A DNA stretch of 64,000 nt. It comes from Epiperipatus broadwayi (taxonomy: Eukaryota > Onychophora > Udeonychophora > Euonychophora > Peripatidae). The notes below the pieces were generated by a model, which saw only the letters and a program-made list of their open reading frames with translations, was not told the origin of the DNA and did not search any database. The stretch covers positions 9,383,100-9,447,099 of the forward strand of contig JAQFVV010000022.1 of NCBI GenBank assembly GCA_028023455.1, in the 5' to 3' direction. Positions 40,173 to 52,235 of this stretch are shown piece by piece. The position numbers and the translations under genes were made by a program. Position 1 is the first letter of the stretch; each line of letters begins with the position of its first letter.

Positions 40173-40699
40173 CAGGCACTAGATAGGGATTTTATGCACA
40201 AACCTTCTGGCATCCATTGATTACTCTGGCTTGCACCTAGTGGCATTACTGTACGGAGAGTTTTGTCTGTTTTAATTAATAACATCGGAAATGCATGGAC
40301 TGGAGACTCATTCCATGAATCCTAAGTTCCAAGGTCCGACACTCTGTCATTAAACTAAATTATGCAAGGCATTTCTAATAATTTCAAGCTGGTGAGAAAA
40401 TTATTTGACGTGCACGGATATACTTATATATATGCATATTATGTACATACGATATAGAGCGCGTATTGATTCTTATTAGAATTTCTCACAAATCAGTTTG
40501 AAAATTGGAAAGAAAAAAACCAATAAAAGATGGAATAAACCTGTCCTAAGAGATTATTAAATATACTACTGATGAAATATAATTCATAGAGGGTTAAAAG
40601 TACCTTGCAGTATTGTTCGATAAAACTGCCATTCTTCTCACACATTTTCGTTTCGGGAAGAAAAATAATTTAAATCATTCCGATAACTTTTACCAAGAT

Positions 40700-40861
40700 T
40701 TTTTTGCCTTTTTTGAATATGTAAAAAATTAAGGTAATGTGGGCTTTTTTAGATAGCGTGACGAGAGAAGAAATTCACGAGACAGGAGGAGCGCGAGAGC
40801 TTGGGAAAGAACACATCAATGCAATATGCTAATGAGTTCTCTGAGTGTGCGACATCAGCAG
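40700..40861 (+). other. Possible first exon with splice donor
   Basis: The stretch 40740-40861 has more GC and CpG than its surroundings (GCGTGACGAGAG, GGAGCGCGAGAGC) and ends in ATCAGCAG/GTAAAT, a good donor at 40862. ATG at 40819 stays open to the donor (MQYANEFSECATSA) but could be chance. An octamer-like ATGCTAAT is present at 40827-40834. No acceptor or downstream exon is proven. Offered as a candidate 5' exon only. Confidence 0.22.
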
Positions 40862-41355
40862 GTAAATTGATAGACTGATCAAAAGATTGTTTTGTGGAGA
40901 TTGAAAATGGAACATAAATAGAATTTGCTTTTTAAAATTGCTAGATCTCCAGGATTGACTAGTAAAAAGAAGAAAAAAAAGAGAAAAAAGACAAAATACA
41001 CACACACATCTTTTATCAGATGATTGTCAGAAGAAGGATGTGGAGCACTTAATACTGTGACCACAGCTTATGGGAGATAATGACAGACCTAAATAGCAAA
41101 ATAGGAATGACGATGGTGTAAGAAAAGGACAGTGGCAGTACTCATTAATCATTAGATAGATTGTAATGTTTGTGGCATATTTTCATTTTATAAAATATGT
41201 AATTGTGCAAACACGATTACTTCGTATGCATTGCTGGGAACAACGTATTCTGGATGTGTTTTTTTTTAATTGTTAAAAGGCTCAAATCAAGTGTATTGTA
41301 ATGTGTCAGCTGTGTATATATTTTATCGCAACACAAAACAAATGAATGCGATACT

Positions 41356-41410
41356 ATGTGGAATATAAGTCTCTGCTTTATTTATTTGATGATCCAGATT
41401 TTGATTACAG
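41356..41410 (+). CDS. Possible first coding exon, signal-peptide-like
   Basis: From ATG at 41356 the frame reads MWNISLCFIYLMIQILIT, a hydrophobic run like a signal peptide, and reaches a strong donor ATTACAG/GTAAGC at 41410/41411 in phase 1. A competing ATG at 41346 gives MRYYVEYKSLLYLFDDPDFD in another frame to the same donor. Codons are AT-rich, so a short open run is not surprising. It lies 500 bp after the candidate exon ending at 40861, and the two could belong to one transcript. No homologous protein is recognised. Confidence 0.22.
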
Positions 41411-43451
41411 GTAAGCGAGTTTTAAATGTAATCTCTTTTTTTTTTTTTTCATTTTGATCATAGAATTTCTAAAAATGAGATAATTAAAATATGTGCTTAA
41501 AACGTCATATTGTAATAGATATTCAGAAACATTTACGTAAGTTAAGTTTTTTGCCCTATAGCAGGTAAAGATAACTAACCTATAAAATGGTTATGACCAA
41601 GCGAAAATATTTTATCATTGTTGAGGTAATTTGACGTAACAATTTGTTTAGCATTTTAATATTTAGAGCTATATTATAAAACTTTAAAATAATGCATAGC
41701 ATAATAAAGAATAATAAATGGTATTTGAAGACAGGAGTCACAGAGATTTGTCTGAATCATTCAACTTTTGTCACCATATTAAGATTCCACGTTTGTTTTC
41801 TACCTTGTCATACTAATTGAACTTTGTCCGTACACCTATATATTCATCCGTTTACCTTAGTTCAATTTTTTGTTTTCGCTTAATTTTTCGTGTGCTCTTT
41901 CTCTCTATATATGTGTGTGTATATATATGATATAAATATAAATGTATTTAATTAACTATAATGAGTAATATAATTAAAATAGTTAATCAGATATTAGATA
42001 ATTAGAATAGACGTAAATTTAAATAAATTTTCTATTATTATTACTTTATTACATAGTGTTTGGTAAATAAATGTATACTTAAATAATGGATCGCTGAATA
42101 ATAAATAAGTACTTCTTAGGGGGGGGGGGGATTCAATTTGAGAGAATGAAAGAATAGCGATATAGGTATTATCGATTATATAAATATTAATAAAAATAAC
42201 TGGGGAAAAGCGAATAAATAGAAAACAGAATATATGAAAAAGTAAAGAAAATAGTAAAAAAATATAGTTAGAAAAGAAAGCAAATATATATATATGTAAA
42301 GTCTAAGTAAATAATATAAATAGATTACCGGCATGAAAAGAAAGGTATATATATATTTGTTAATTATGCAAATATTGCTAAAGAAAACTCCCTTTTTTAA
42401 TATTCAGTCATTCCTTAAAATTATCCAATAAAAAAAAAAATCGACTGCTCATTCCTCATCTGATGTTAAAATATTTCATTCTTGCTTAAAGAGGGACTAT
42501 AGCATTATAATATTTTTAAATCAAGGGACCATAACATTATTAGCTTTCAGATTGCAACCATAAATTCATTTAATGCTATTCCCGTTTTGAATTTATTAGG
42601 TTTATTTAAAGCTGATAAAATTAACGGAGATTACAAATGAATGAAATCAATAAAACGCGTGAATAGAATCAAAGAAACCTGTTGTAAGAAATATATTGTA
42701 TATCTGGAATGTTGAAGTATTTAATAAGAGAAAAAGAGTATGTAATAATTTTCAAAATGAGCAATAATAAATAACTATTCTAAAGTATTATATTGTCGTA
42801 AATAGGTAGCATAACGTGTATTTCTTTTTTGTTAATTATTAATCATTTGATCAGGGCAGGCAATTCTGTGTTGGTCAGATAAAATCCTTGCACTTATTTG
42901 ATAAATTTTTCAGTTATCTAAGAAATTCCCAATTCCTTCTGGATTTTAATAGCAAATTACAAGTATAATGATCCAGGTACCATTCCCTTCGACATGAGGT
43001 TTATTTTGTTGACAAAGTGTAATGTCAATAGTATATCAAAAAAGCAACTTTTGCATATTAAACTAGACTACTTTCTTCAAGGTGTTTTATCATTGTTCTG
43101 TTCTTCTTTTAAAACTCACAGCTACTGCTCTTTTCAAGACCATCTACCAGCTTCTTTCTTCTTTTATTTTACTCTCACTATTTCTTTTAAAATATCCCTC
43201 ATAATCCAACCTAAGTATATATTCAGTGCAGTCCTCAATTTTTTCAATAAATAATTTTTTTTCCATTGTTTTTTCAATACTCATTATTTACATTTTTAAA
43301 TATCTTTTCTATTCTCTTTCCAAGTCTTTTTTCTACATATAAAGTGGTGATGCTATGATTAAAAAAAATCATAAATCTGCAACTTTCAAGCTAATTTTTT
43401 TCCCATTGCTTTTATTATTTAAATACATTAACTGTTTAACTTTTTGTCTCA
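41411..43451. other. Unassigned AT-rich sequence
   Basis: No gene is recognised. If the donor at 41411 is real this is intron. A poly-G run lies at 42119-42131. The frame 42994-43254 is Phe/Leu/Ser-rich without motif. Confidence 0.45.
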
Positions 43452-43462
43452 CTATTTTTAAT

Positions 43463-43787
43463 ATTATTAATCCAGCAAACCTCACATGATCACCAGTCTT
43501 TATGCTTAAACAGAGGCAGAACTCTCCATACAGTAATACCACTTAGAGCAAGCCAGAGTAATCAATAGATATGCAGGAAAGTTTGTGCATAAAATCCCTC
43601 ACTAGTGCCTATTCATCAGATATCCCCAGACTGGTTTCTAGCTTGCGACTTTTTTCAGTAAGGACCCTTGGATCTGGGGATATTGGATGAATAGGTACTA
43701 GATAGGGATTTTATGCATAAACCTTACTGCATCCATTGATTACTCCAGCTTGTACTGAGTGGCACTACTGTATGGAGAGTTTTGCCT
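43463..43787. mobile_element. HHR-B short palindrome with 11-bp TSD
   Basis: CTATTTTTAAT lies at 43452-43462 and 43788-43798. The plus part runs from the family end (CACATGATCACCAG) through ACTCTCCATACAG to the hammerhead and breaks within its stem I. At 43676 the orientation flips and the unit returns to TATGGAGAGTTTTG. Size 325 bp. Confidence 0.78.
43612..43676 (-). pseudogene. HHR-B hammerhead with G8 lost
   Basis: The minus strand reads CTGAAAA where CTGANGA is needed; GAAAC, CCAGTC and TGGGGATAT follow. Expected inactive. The palindrome turns immediately after its stem I. Confidence 0.55.
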
Positions 43788-43987
43788 CTATTTTTAATGT
43801 TTTGGGTTGTATTTATTCTCATACTATAAATTTCATCAATCCTATTTTGTATTTTATTTATTCTCAGTATAAATTTGAAAATCTTGAAAACTAAGTTCTT
43901 CTTTCTCTGATGCTAATTCATTCTTAACAATTTAATACTTATTTAGCAAACTCATCTAAATAAATATTCAATGAAACACAGAAAGAC

Positions 43988-44912
43988 GATTGTATTTATA
44001 TTTTGGACTATTTTCATATCTAATATGAAGTATTGAATGTCTTTAGAAAAATTTAACTTTTTACATTTTTCAACTGTTAGTAGTACCACACAAGTTAGTA
44101 TATGCACAATGTTTCAAAAGGTATTATGCTCTTCTCTTCTTCAGTTGTTGCTGGCCTAACCAGTGATGGTACTTGCATTCTTGAATATTGAATTTTAAGA
44201 TAATGCTCTAATCAATTGAGCTATCCTGTCAAAGGCAAAAGACAGTAGAAATTTTATATACTTATCTATGAGGTTCCTCCTGATTGCTCCATTTTTTTTC
44301 TAAGAGCAAAGATGATAGTGGTTTCCATATTCTATGTATAGTCACACTATGCTGACTTAAGGGAATATTTGCCATTGTCATGTGAGCAGCTTCTTTGAAT
44401 TTTCTCTATCCAATATTTTTGTATTTTTCCAATTGAACATATATTCATTGATATAAACATGGTCTCTACCTTAGACACATCTGTTTTCTCTCTTCTAATC
44501 ATTAGTTTATGCTCTGCAATTGCTTTTCAATGAGGTGACTGGTCTTGCCAATATACATTCTTCCATATTCACATGATATTTCATAGATGTAGTTTTTGCT
44601 TTTCAGAAGTTTAGACTTTGTAGTTGTTAGAATTCCTCATAATGTGGCACAACTCTGAAAAACTGTTCTGATGTTATACTGATTGCAGATTTTTCTTAAT
44701 TTGCCTGATATTTTTGGTATGTATGGATATACTACAATTTAATACCTTTTTTCTTTTGATGGTTCTTTTTGTTCTCTACTTAAGGTTTTCTTAATAATGA
44801 TGGATAACCATTTTTCATAAAAGTTTGCTGTATATAGATCTTTTTTTTTTCTAAAGACATTCAATACTTAATATTAGATGATGGAAATAGTAAACCTTCA
44901 GGAAAATACAAT
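43988..44912 (-). mobile_element. PLE-1 copy with terminal inverted repeats
   Basis: On the minus strand the order is YPYIPKI-like text, then CEYGRMYIGKTSHLIEKQL, a recognisable GIY-YIG start with stops after it, then the tRNA-like ATAGCTCAATTGATTAGAGC (44205-44225), then the HHR-like CTGAAGA...GAAAC (44100-44150), then the tail. A 45-bp piece of the tail (CTAAAGACATTCAATACTT) is repeated in inverted form at the opposite end (44852-44870 against 44030-44048). AGAAAGAC at 43980-43987 and 44913-44920 may be the TSD. The element is heavily damaged but the PLE assignment is firm. Confidence 0.75.
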
Positions 44913-44920
44913 AGAAAGAC

Positions 44921-46261
44921 TATATTCCTCTCTTGCTCTTTTTTTCTATTTATTCTAGAAGATTATTTAATCTTGAAAATATTTTTAATGAACAAATCTT
45001 TTCAAGGTACTCTAGATCCATTCATCATAGTAACTTTAATAATCAATACAAAACATATTCCCAATTCCTGATTGGTTTCTGAATATTGCCTTAATCACTC
45101 AGAACTAGGTTTCCAAAATAGAACAATTCATTTATCCATCTATTTACCACCTTTTATTCATTTATACTATTCAAGTTAATAACTTGAAGTTTAATAAAAT
45201 TGAGGCATTATACCATCTGGTATCTATTGATTTATCAAACTTATAATAGATGGCTCTAGAGTAGAGTGAAAATTGTTCATGAAAGTCTATGAGTACAAGT
45301 ATCTTTACATTGGTGTACAAATCTTGTAACATTTGTGATTTCAGTTTATATCTTTTGTCTTAACAAAATTTAACCACATAATTGATTCTATCAAGGGTTT
45401 TCAAAAGCAATAAACAAATATTAATACCTCTTTGTGTAGGATCCATTAATTATTCAATCTTATTCTAGATTAGAGCTGATTATTGGATTGCTTTTGGAAG
45501 CATATGAGGTAATATACAAGAAAGTCTGGCAAAATGGTTATTAGTATCTCTTTTTACTTATCTTTCAATATGCCCTCACTATTCCAATTACTTCATTTAT
45601 GTCTATTTTAACAAACTATTATTTTAATAATACAATATTTAATCTATTCCAAATTTATTTATTCCAAGATTCTCCCTATCTCAGCTGTATGGAAATTGTT
45701 CTCAGTGTTTAAAGGTGATACCTTATCACTGTAGTCTCATTATTTTATCTTCCAGCGTTCTTTTCATACTCATATATGAATTACATCCAAGTTCACCGAT
45801 TATACTTTGGGGTAAGATGTGTGTAGAAAGACATCATATTTTTAAATCTGCCTATGAATTTTTATTTTCCTTAGTAAGTCAACATATTCAAAATAGAAGT
45901 TCTAACAATTTTCATTCTATTTATGATATCAATATGTTTATTTATTGGAAAAGGAAAATCCTTTTGACAGGATGAATTGATTGTTATTTCAAATGATAAA
46001 GAATGTGGATCTTTATTAGAAGATGAATTTACATAAATATCAAAGAATCTAAATGGGTGTGAAGGTTTGTTAAGATTAAAGCTAACATAAGTAGTAGTAT
46101 AAGACAGGACTGTCCACTATTATCCTATTTGCTCAACTTATTTATTTAAAATGTAATAACAATTATGAAAGGAAAAATAAGAAAATTAAAAAATAATAGT
46201 AGTATATTCATAACATTCTTCATCAAATGTTATTAGCTTAATTAAAAATTTGAATAAAAGA
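44921..46261. other. Unassigned sequence with weak reverse-transcriptase trace
   Basis: No gene is recognised. Near 46082-46140 (+) one frame reads SSSIRQDCPLLSYLLNLFI, resembling the RT motif GxRQGCPLSPxLFNLFI of L1-type LINEs. No other block could be placed, so this is only a possible relic. The frame 45715-45975 has no recognised motif. Confidence 0.3.
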
Positions 46262-46272
46262 TAAGTATTGAT

Positions 46273-46357
46273 GTTAAGCATTGGTGGTTGAGAGGTCAGC
46301 GACAGCTGCTTAGCGAGTTCGCTTCCCGGCTGATGCTGACACATGAGAAAAAAAAGG
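46273..46357 (+). mobile_element. tRNA-derived SINE with 11-bp TSD
   Basis: TAAGTATTGAT flanks the copy (46262-46272 and 46358-46368). The body reads GCATTGGTGGTTGAGAGGTC, GAGTTCGCTTCCCGGC, TGATGCTGACACATGAG and an A tail. It lacks about 15 bp in the middle relative to 20016-20108. Confidence 0.85.
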
Positions 46358-46368
46358 TAAGTATTGAT

Positions 46369-47903
46369 ACCATTAATTAGAAAACTCTAACTTTTTTCCC
46401 ATTTCTCTGCATTTGATCTGTTTTTTTTAAAGAATCATAATTGTTGAAACTTTGTTGGTCATACCTCTGAATAGTAAGTTACATTGAAAATAAAATAATT
46501 ATTTCAAACCTCCTTCTTCCATCACGTTTACCAATTTCTTGGCCAACTTTACATCAGTTTTTGCATTTATATTTTGTTTTTCTTTATTACCATTTAGTTT
46601 TATTTTCTTCTCTAAAGGCTTAATATTCTTCTCATACAAATCATTTAAATATTTTGCCACCTTTTCAATGCATCTTCATTAATGTTAAAATTATAAAACA
46701 GAACAGTTGACAAAAGTTGGTTTATCAAATCCCACATGAGCATGTAAATGAATAAAAGCCTTGTCCAAATCAATAGATAGAAACTTAGAGATAAATCATC
46801 AATTCTATATGTAAATTGATATAATGATATTTAATGTTAAATTTCACAATGTTAATGCATATGAGGATTGATGTATGGTTACTGGATGAATTTTTTAATA
46901 TAGTATTTTATCTTAAGACTGGGAATTCATTTGGTGATCTTAGATATAAATCATAAATCCCTTTGTACATTAACATAATGGTGTTCAATGTTAAATGCCA
47001 CCATATTAATATATGCTGGGACTAGTATTATAGCTTCAGGATCATCTGATGATTTTTTTGTTTTGCAATGGACAATTATATGATGAGTAGTTGTGTTTTC
47101 TTTGCAATGATATGTGACTGAATATTTAAACTCATGTGTGATTTGATAAACTAACTTAGTGTGTTGTGTCATATGACTTGGATAAATTATTTATATCTTA
47201 GGATGTGCTTCATAATTAAAAAAAACTATTGAAAAACAAGTAAAAATTTATTTAAAACTTCACTGAATATCTCACACTTTATCTTAATTAATGTGAAGCT
47301 TAAATTCATGAAAATGACCAGATGGTAATTTCATTGTGTAATATTGTTTTTGTTAAATTATTTATAACTATTTTAAAATTAAAAACTGTAATTGACAGCA
47401 CTTCTGCTCCATGCACTCTGGGCAGATTACTGCCATCTACAGTGTCAAAGGCTGCATAGAAAATCATTCAAGCATTGCTAATAATATCCTTTAAATCTTG
47501 TTATCATACAGAATTCCCAAACATTACTGCAGACATATTAGTTGCCTAGCAAATCATAAAAATGATTTGAATATTTAGGTAAGATTACAATGAGAATTTG
47601 TCAAGTATGCATACTAGTTTTACAGATATATTTGCATAATTTGATTTTGAAATAGTGCATGACAACATTCAAAATTCTCACAAATGCACAATAAAAGTGT
47701 AAATATAGATTTACTACCTCAGCCATGTGTCTTATTCTTATTGTTTAGAGTTAAACTGGACTTTCCAATCTTGGACTTTGTAGATAATTTATCTAATTAA
47801 AAAATAAAACATTATTTTCCTTTTAAAAAACATTTGTTTTACTCTGTACTGACGTAAACAAATTGCTATTACAAACAATAAAAAAAAAATCCTGATGTTT
47901 CAA
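46369..47903. other. Unassigned AT-rich sequence
   Basis: No gene or repeat is recognised. The frame 46951-47172 (-) shows no motif. Confidence 0.45.
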
Positions 47904-47924
47904 ACATTTAATGTGGATTTTTTT

Positions 47925-48028
47925 TTTTTAAGTGTCATAGCATCGGCCGGGACGCGAACCCGCAACCCGGGCAACTGCCTGCAAGTGCAAGGCAGTCACA
48001 CTGACCTCTCGACCACCAATGCAAGACT
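47925..48028 (-). mobile_element. tRNA-derived SINE with 20-bp TSD
   Basis: ACATTTAATGTGGATTTTTT lies on both sides (from 47904 and from 48029). On the minus strand the body reads GCATTGGTGGTCGAGAGGTC, then AAGGCAGT, then CGGGTTCGCGTCCCGGC (B box) and GATGCTATGACACTT plus an A tail. This is the most complete copy of the family in the window. The long TSD fits LINE-driven integration. Confidence 0.9.
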
Positions 48029-48759
48029 ACATTTAATGTGGATTTTTTTAAGAGTTTAAATTTAAAAAATAAGTGTAGTATAAAACGTCTGAAAAATATG
48101 TGATGGAATGAAAGTAAACATATGAATATTTATCTGTTTCAATTGTCTTTATTCATATGCTTCAAGAGTGTGTGGTACAGTGAAGTTTTAATATTCAATA
48201 TAGGTATTGCACATGATAAAAAGAAATGAGGTTGAGTTATTCCATGTATTTATGTTTAATTAAAAACAGATTTACATCTAAGATTGGGATAATCTTTAAT
48301 TTAGTAAATATTTAATAATAATCATTCATATATTTACCTGAAATAACCATTATCAAAATTATGGCTGCAGCAAATTTGATGCTTGTAAATCAAAATATAA
48401 AGATATATATATATATTTCTTAACCTTCTTTTCAAATTGTATTTTTTGAAACAAATAAAATCTTCAAAATAAATATGCTTCTAAAAACAACAACAACTAA
48501 TGTAATAATTTTTTACTTTTTCAAACATTTTATAGTATAATATTTTGTTTTTATTTAACTCCTTCAAAAAAAAGGTCATATTAAATAATTGAAACACGGA
48601 AATACTTTTATTTATGCATTTATAATATTTGAAATACAGGCATACTTCGTATACCTGAGCTTTATTGTAATTATAGCGGATTTGAATATAGACATTCAAG
48701 CTTCAACTATCCATTTTATCTCATAACACTGTTACACATGACCACACACATGTGAAAAA

Positions 48760-48827
48760 GATAAATGATCATTAATATACATATTTCATGCTGAATCAGC
48801 ACTCATCAGTTGGTCCAGATCATCATC
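48760..48827 (-). ncRNA. HHR-A hammerhead with intact core and weakened stem I
   Basis: Minus strand: CTGATGAG, stem II TGCT/AGCA with loop GATTC, GAAA, ATAT/GTAT stem III. Inner stem I is TTAAT opposite ACCAA, so two pairs are lost; outer stem GATCAT/ATGATC is perfect and has changed on both strands relative to other copies (GATTAT/ATAATC), a second covariation. Confidence 0.7.
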
Positions 48828-49000
48828 TCCCCACACATATATAATCAGTACTCATTTTATATTAAAATAGCAAATCAAATTTTAATGCATAGGCTGGCTG
48901 GAGAGTTGGAGGGTGGAGTAGATGCAACACTGTCCATTAAAGTTTGAAGATTTGCTATCTCAATATAAACTGAGCACTGATTATATATATGTGTGTGGTA

Positions 49001-49068
49001 GATGATGATCCGGACCAACTGATGAGTGCTGATTTAGTATGATATATATATATTGGTTATCATTTATC
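49001..49068 (+). ncRNA. HHR-A hammerhead with damaged GAAA
   Basis: CTGATGAG and stem I ACCAA/TTGGT are kept, but GAAA reads GATA and stem III is pure TA. Expected inactive. Confidence 0.6.
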
Positions 49069-49159
49069 TATTTCTCATGTGTGTGGTCATGTGCATCGTG
49101 ATATGAGATAGAGTGGATAGTTGAAGGAAGTTTAAAAGTCTGTGTTCAAATCCTCTATA

Positions 49160-50189
49160 ATTTATGTATTTACTATTGAAGATTGGTGTCTTAATTAAAT
49201 AATTAAATCAATATTAATTAAAAAAATTATGATAACCATGGTTTCTTAGATATATATTTTAACTCAATTTATCTTCTAACGTTGAGCTAAATAATTTTTT
49301 TAGGCTCAGCAATAAATAATATTAATTGTAGCTATATTGGCAAAATAATAAACCAACAGAAATAAAAAAATATATGTGCAAAAAAAAAGAAAAAACCTTA
49401 ACACATTAATGTCTTCGTTTTGTTTCATAAGAATATCAGAGAAATAAAAAAAAACAACAAATATTGTTACTTACTTAGAGATCATATATTTGAACACGCT
49501 TGTAAGCATGTTGAGCACAATCTTTTTATTTAATACACCAAACAATTTTTTTTAGATGTCTCAGCAGAGACTGCTATTTTTTTCTTGTTCTAAACTGTAT
49601 AGAATAATAAAAAAAATCATACGTTTTAGTTTTGCTGTTTGAGCATTTAAAAGATTATTTCACTAAGGAATTCAATTCAGTTGATCAAAGTGATTTTTTT
49701 TACCTTTTTCAGCTTATAATCAAACCCATTTTTCTACTAGTTCATGACATTGCACAAAGCAAAGAAAATAAATAATATCAAACAAATAAGATCTTATAAA
49801 GCAAATCAGCCAGCATGTTGTAAATTGTGTATATATATATATATATATTTTGTTAAATCCAACATTCACTTTTATCAAGATGCAATTGTTTTGATAGATT
49901 ACTCCTGAAGAATATTAAATAAAAGAAATCTTTCTACAGTTTTGATCCCTCTTATGCACTCTTCACAATATGTCATAAAGTTCAATATTTTACAGTTTTG
50001 ATTGTCTAGTAGTCATCTTCAACACATTTGTATTTTATAGACCTGAGGAGCTCTTGACAGCCAGTCAAAACTGTAAGGTAATTGAAATGAATAAAACTTT
50101 ATGAAGATTGCATAGAAAATATAAAATGTGTAGAGAGATTTTTTAAAATATAATCAGTAAAAAAGATAAATTTTTATAATCAGTTAATT
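49160..50189. other. Unassigned AT-rich sequence
   Basis: No gene or repeat is recognised. Confidence 0.45.
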
Positions 50190-50512
50190 TATAGTAAAAC
50201 AATATAGGCACTGTCAACACCTAACCGCAAAGCTACTGTTTATTTTTATAGTTAAATTTCTCTGCTGAGTGCTTTCGAGAGGTGTGCTCTCATATTCATA
50301 GCTCTGAGTGAAGTAACTTTCTGTAATTATAAGCAAATTATACAAGGTCAAAGTTTAATTGCTCCATTTCTTCGATATCAAGAAGCATGTGTCTTTACAA
50401 TGGATAGCATTGCAATCCATAGCGATGAAGCAGGCCTCCTTCACTTTAACTATAAAAATAAACAGTAGCTTTGTGGTTAGGTGTTGATAGCACCTATATT
50501 ATTTTACTATAA
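50190..50512. mobile_element. MITE with about 65-bp terminal inverted repeats
   Basis: Left arm 50190-50254 (TATAGTAAAACAATATAGG, CACCTAACCGCAAAGCTAC) is mirrored by 50445-50512 (GTAGCTTTGTGGTTAGGTG, CCTATATTATTTTACTATA). The 190-bp centre includes GTGCTTTCGAGAGGTGTGCT and has no coding frame. Superfamily not assigned. Confidence 0.85.
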
Positions 50513-52235
50513 TTTTGGCACACAAAGTTTTCAAAACAAGTTCATATTACTCTGATTTATTTAGATTTGCAGCACCAGTGGTAGTGATTTATTTTATTTA
50601 CCCCTCTTCAGAGATATCTATTATAATTTTGAATAGTCAATAGGCACTGGACAGATAGAATTATATCCAAATGCTCAAACTCAGTTTTGCTTCTAGTTTT
50701 TGTTACTGACAATCATCATATTTTTGCACCTACCCATCCACTATAATCATTATGTCCATTATATTATTAAATATACTTTAAAGTTTTGAACTCAAGCTAA
50801 CTTTTTTGTACAGTTATATAGGTCTGACATTAAGCGAACAGCTAGTTGTTTTAGTGACCATAGTTTTCTGCTGGTAGTTATCTTTGATCAAAGCTCATCA
50901 TCTAATAGTTCTGTGCTTCCTAGTAAAAGTAAAGTTATTTCCCAGTAAAAGAGCATCAAAGTATTATGAAGGATATTTTATTTATAGCTACCATAATTTT
51001 TATTGTAAGCTTAATGTAGTTATATTATATTATTTCCACTTAAAAATTTATTGTCTTGCTGCCAGAACATTTTCTAGATGTATTGTTTTCTTTTTTATAA
51101 ATCATTTTTGCTGTACATTATACACAGAGTTATTTTACTTGGCAAGTCATGAGCAGTTCTATTCTTGGGCCATTAATAGCAATCTTAGGTAATTATGGAT
51201 TCCCAGATTTAGCACATTTAAACCTCTAATCCCATATAAGTTTTCAATTTTTGTCTTTATCACTGAGGGTTTATCAGCAATGTCTGTGAATTCAAAACTG
51301 GAAGTTAATTATTCTATATGATGTTTTTAACCACTCTTATATTTAGTTTTTTTTTTATTGTCAATGAATATATAATTCTATTATCAGTCTTGTAATTATT
51401 GTCCTATACATTTTATAGGGAAATAGTCATTTTTCAAGTCTTTCAATTGCTCCCTATTTCCTAACTTGTATCTCTAAATCTAGATATTTATTTTAAATTG
51501 AATCTGAAATATATATTCAGAGCTTGTAGGCAATTTTATCAAATTTGGATTTAGACCTGAGAAACATGATCAATGCATTCAAAGCAGAATCACTTTAAAA
51601 TATCTAATTAAGACTCTCCTACAAACAGAATCTACAGACTTATTCTTATTCTTTTGCTAAAAACATTAATAAAGTAAATAATTTAACTATATCAGATTCT
51701 GACAAACATTGCATCAAAGGAATTTCTCTGCTTACTTTTTATATCTAACCTAATTCTTGTCAATGTTTACAAAGTAAAATCTATGTTTACATTCTCAGAT
51801 CATTTTTTCTCCATGAAAAATCCAATATCCCAAAACTAGTTTGGGCATTTGATCTGGTATTCATTGTTTAAAATAGATAGATAGCTTGGAGTAAATAAAG
51901 TCATTTGTTCCAATAGCATCCTCTCATTATAAAATTATCTCTAATTTATGATTATTTATGTTTATGTTTTTTCAAATTTTTTTTTGTCTAAAGCCAAAAT
52001 TAGACTGCATCAAAATAATTGTTTCAGTTTTATATATATAGTAATATAATATTTTTAATAGATATTTTTAGATGGAAATATTTAATGTGTGAAATTATCC
52101 ATTGATAATTATTTAATTAGAGAACACTTTACCTAGAACAATAGCTAATAAAAACCAACTGTCTCAAGTTAATAGTTAAAGTAAGGCTGTAAGGCTGATT
52201 GTATATATATATGGGTGTGTGTATGTGTGTGTTTA
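50513..52235. other. Unassigned AT-rich sequence
   Basis: No gene is recognised. The frame 50884-51192 is the longest here but shows only hydrophobic, AT-driven residues. Confidence 0.5.

Larger units (their letters stand above)
38810..40280. mobile_element. HHR-B multi-unit palindrome with 13-bp TSD and nested MITE
   Basis: Flanked by AACATTGGAAATG (38797-38809) and AACATCGGAAATG (40281-40293), one mismatch apart. The plus half (38810-39430) holds one complete unit and the start of a second. At about 39430 the orientation turns and the minus half runs to 40280 with another partial and a complete unit. Units share CATCACATGATCA, AACTCTCC-TACAG, AGTAATCAATGGATGCCAGA and AAAATCCCTATCTAGTGCC. 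A MITE sits in the last unit at 39877-40029. The TSD shows that the whole 1.47-kb inverted multimer entered in one event. Confidence 0.83.
48672..49159. mobile_element. HHR-A inverted dimer
   Basis: Ends TATAGCGGATTTGAA and TTCAAATCCTCTATA are inverted copies; the two halves meet near 48880-48950. Each half carries one hammerhead. No clear TSD was found. Confidence 0.75.

Noticed and set aside
45715-45975. 86-residue frame on the plus strand
   Set aside because: No recognisable motif; neighbouring weak RT-like text at 46082-46140 is in a different context and too short to assign.
46082-46140. L1-type RT motif SSSIRQDCPLLSYLLNLFI
   Set aside because: Suggestive, but no other reverse transcriptase block could be placed around it, so it was not called as an element.
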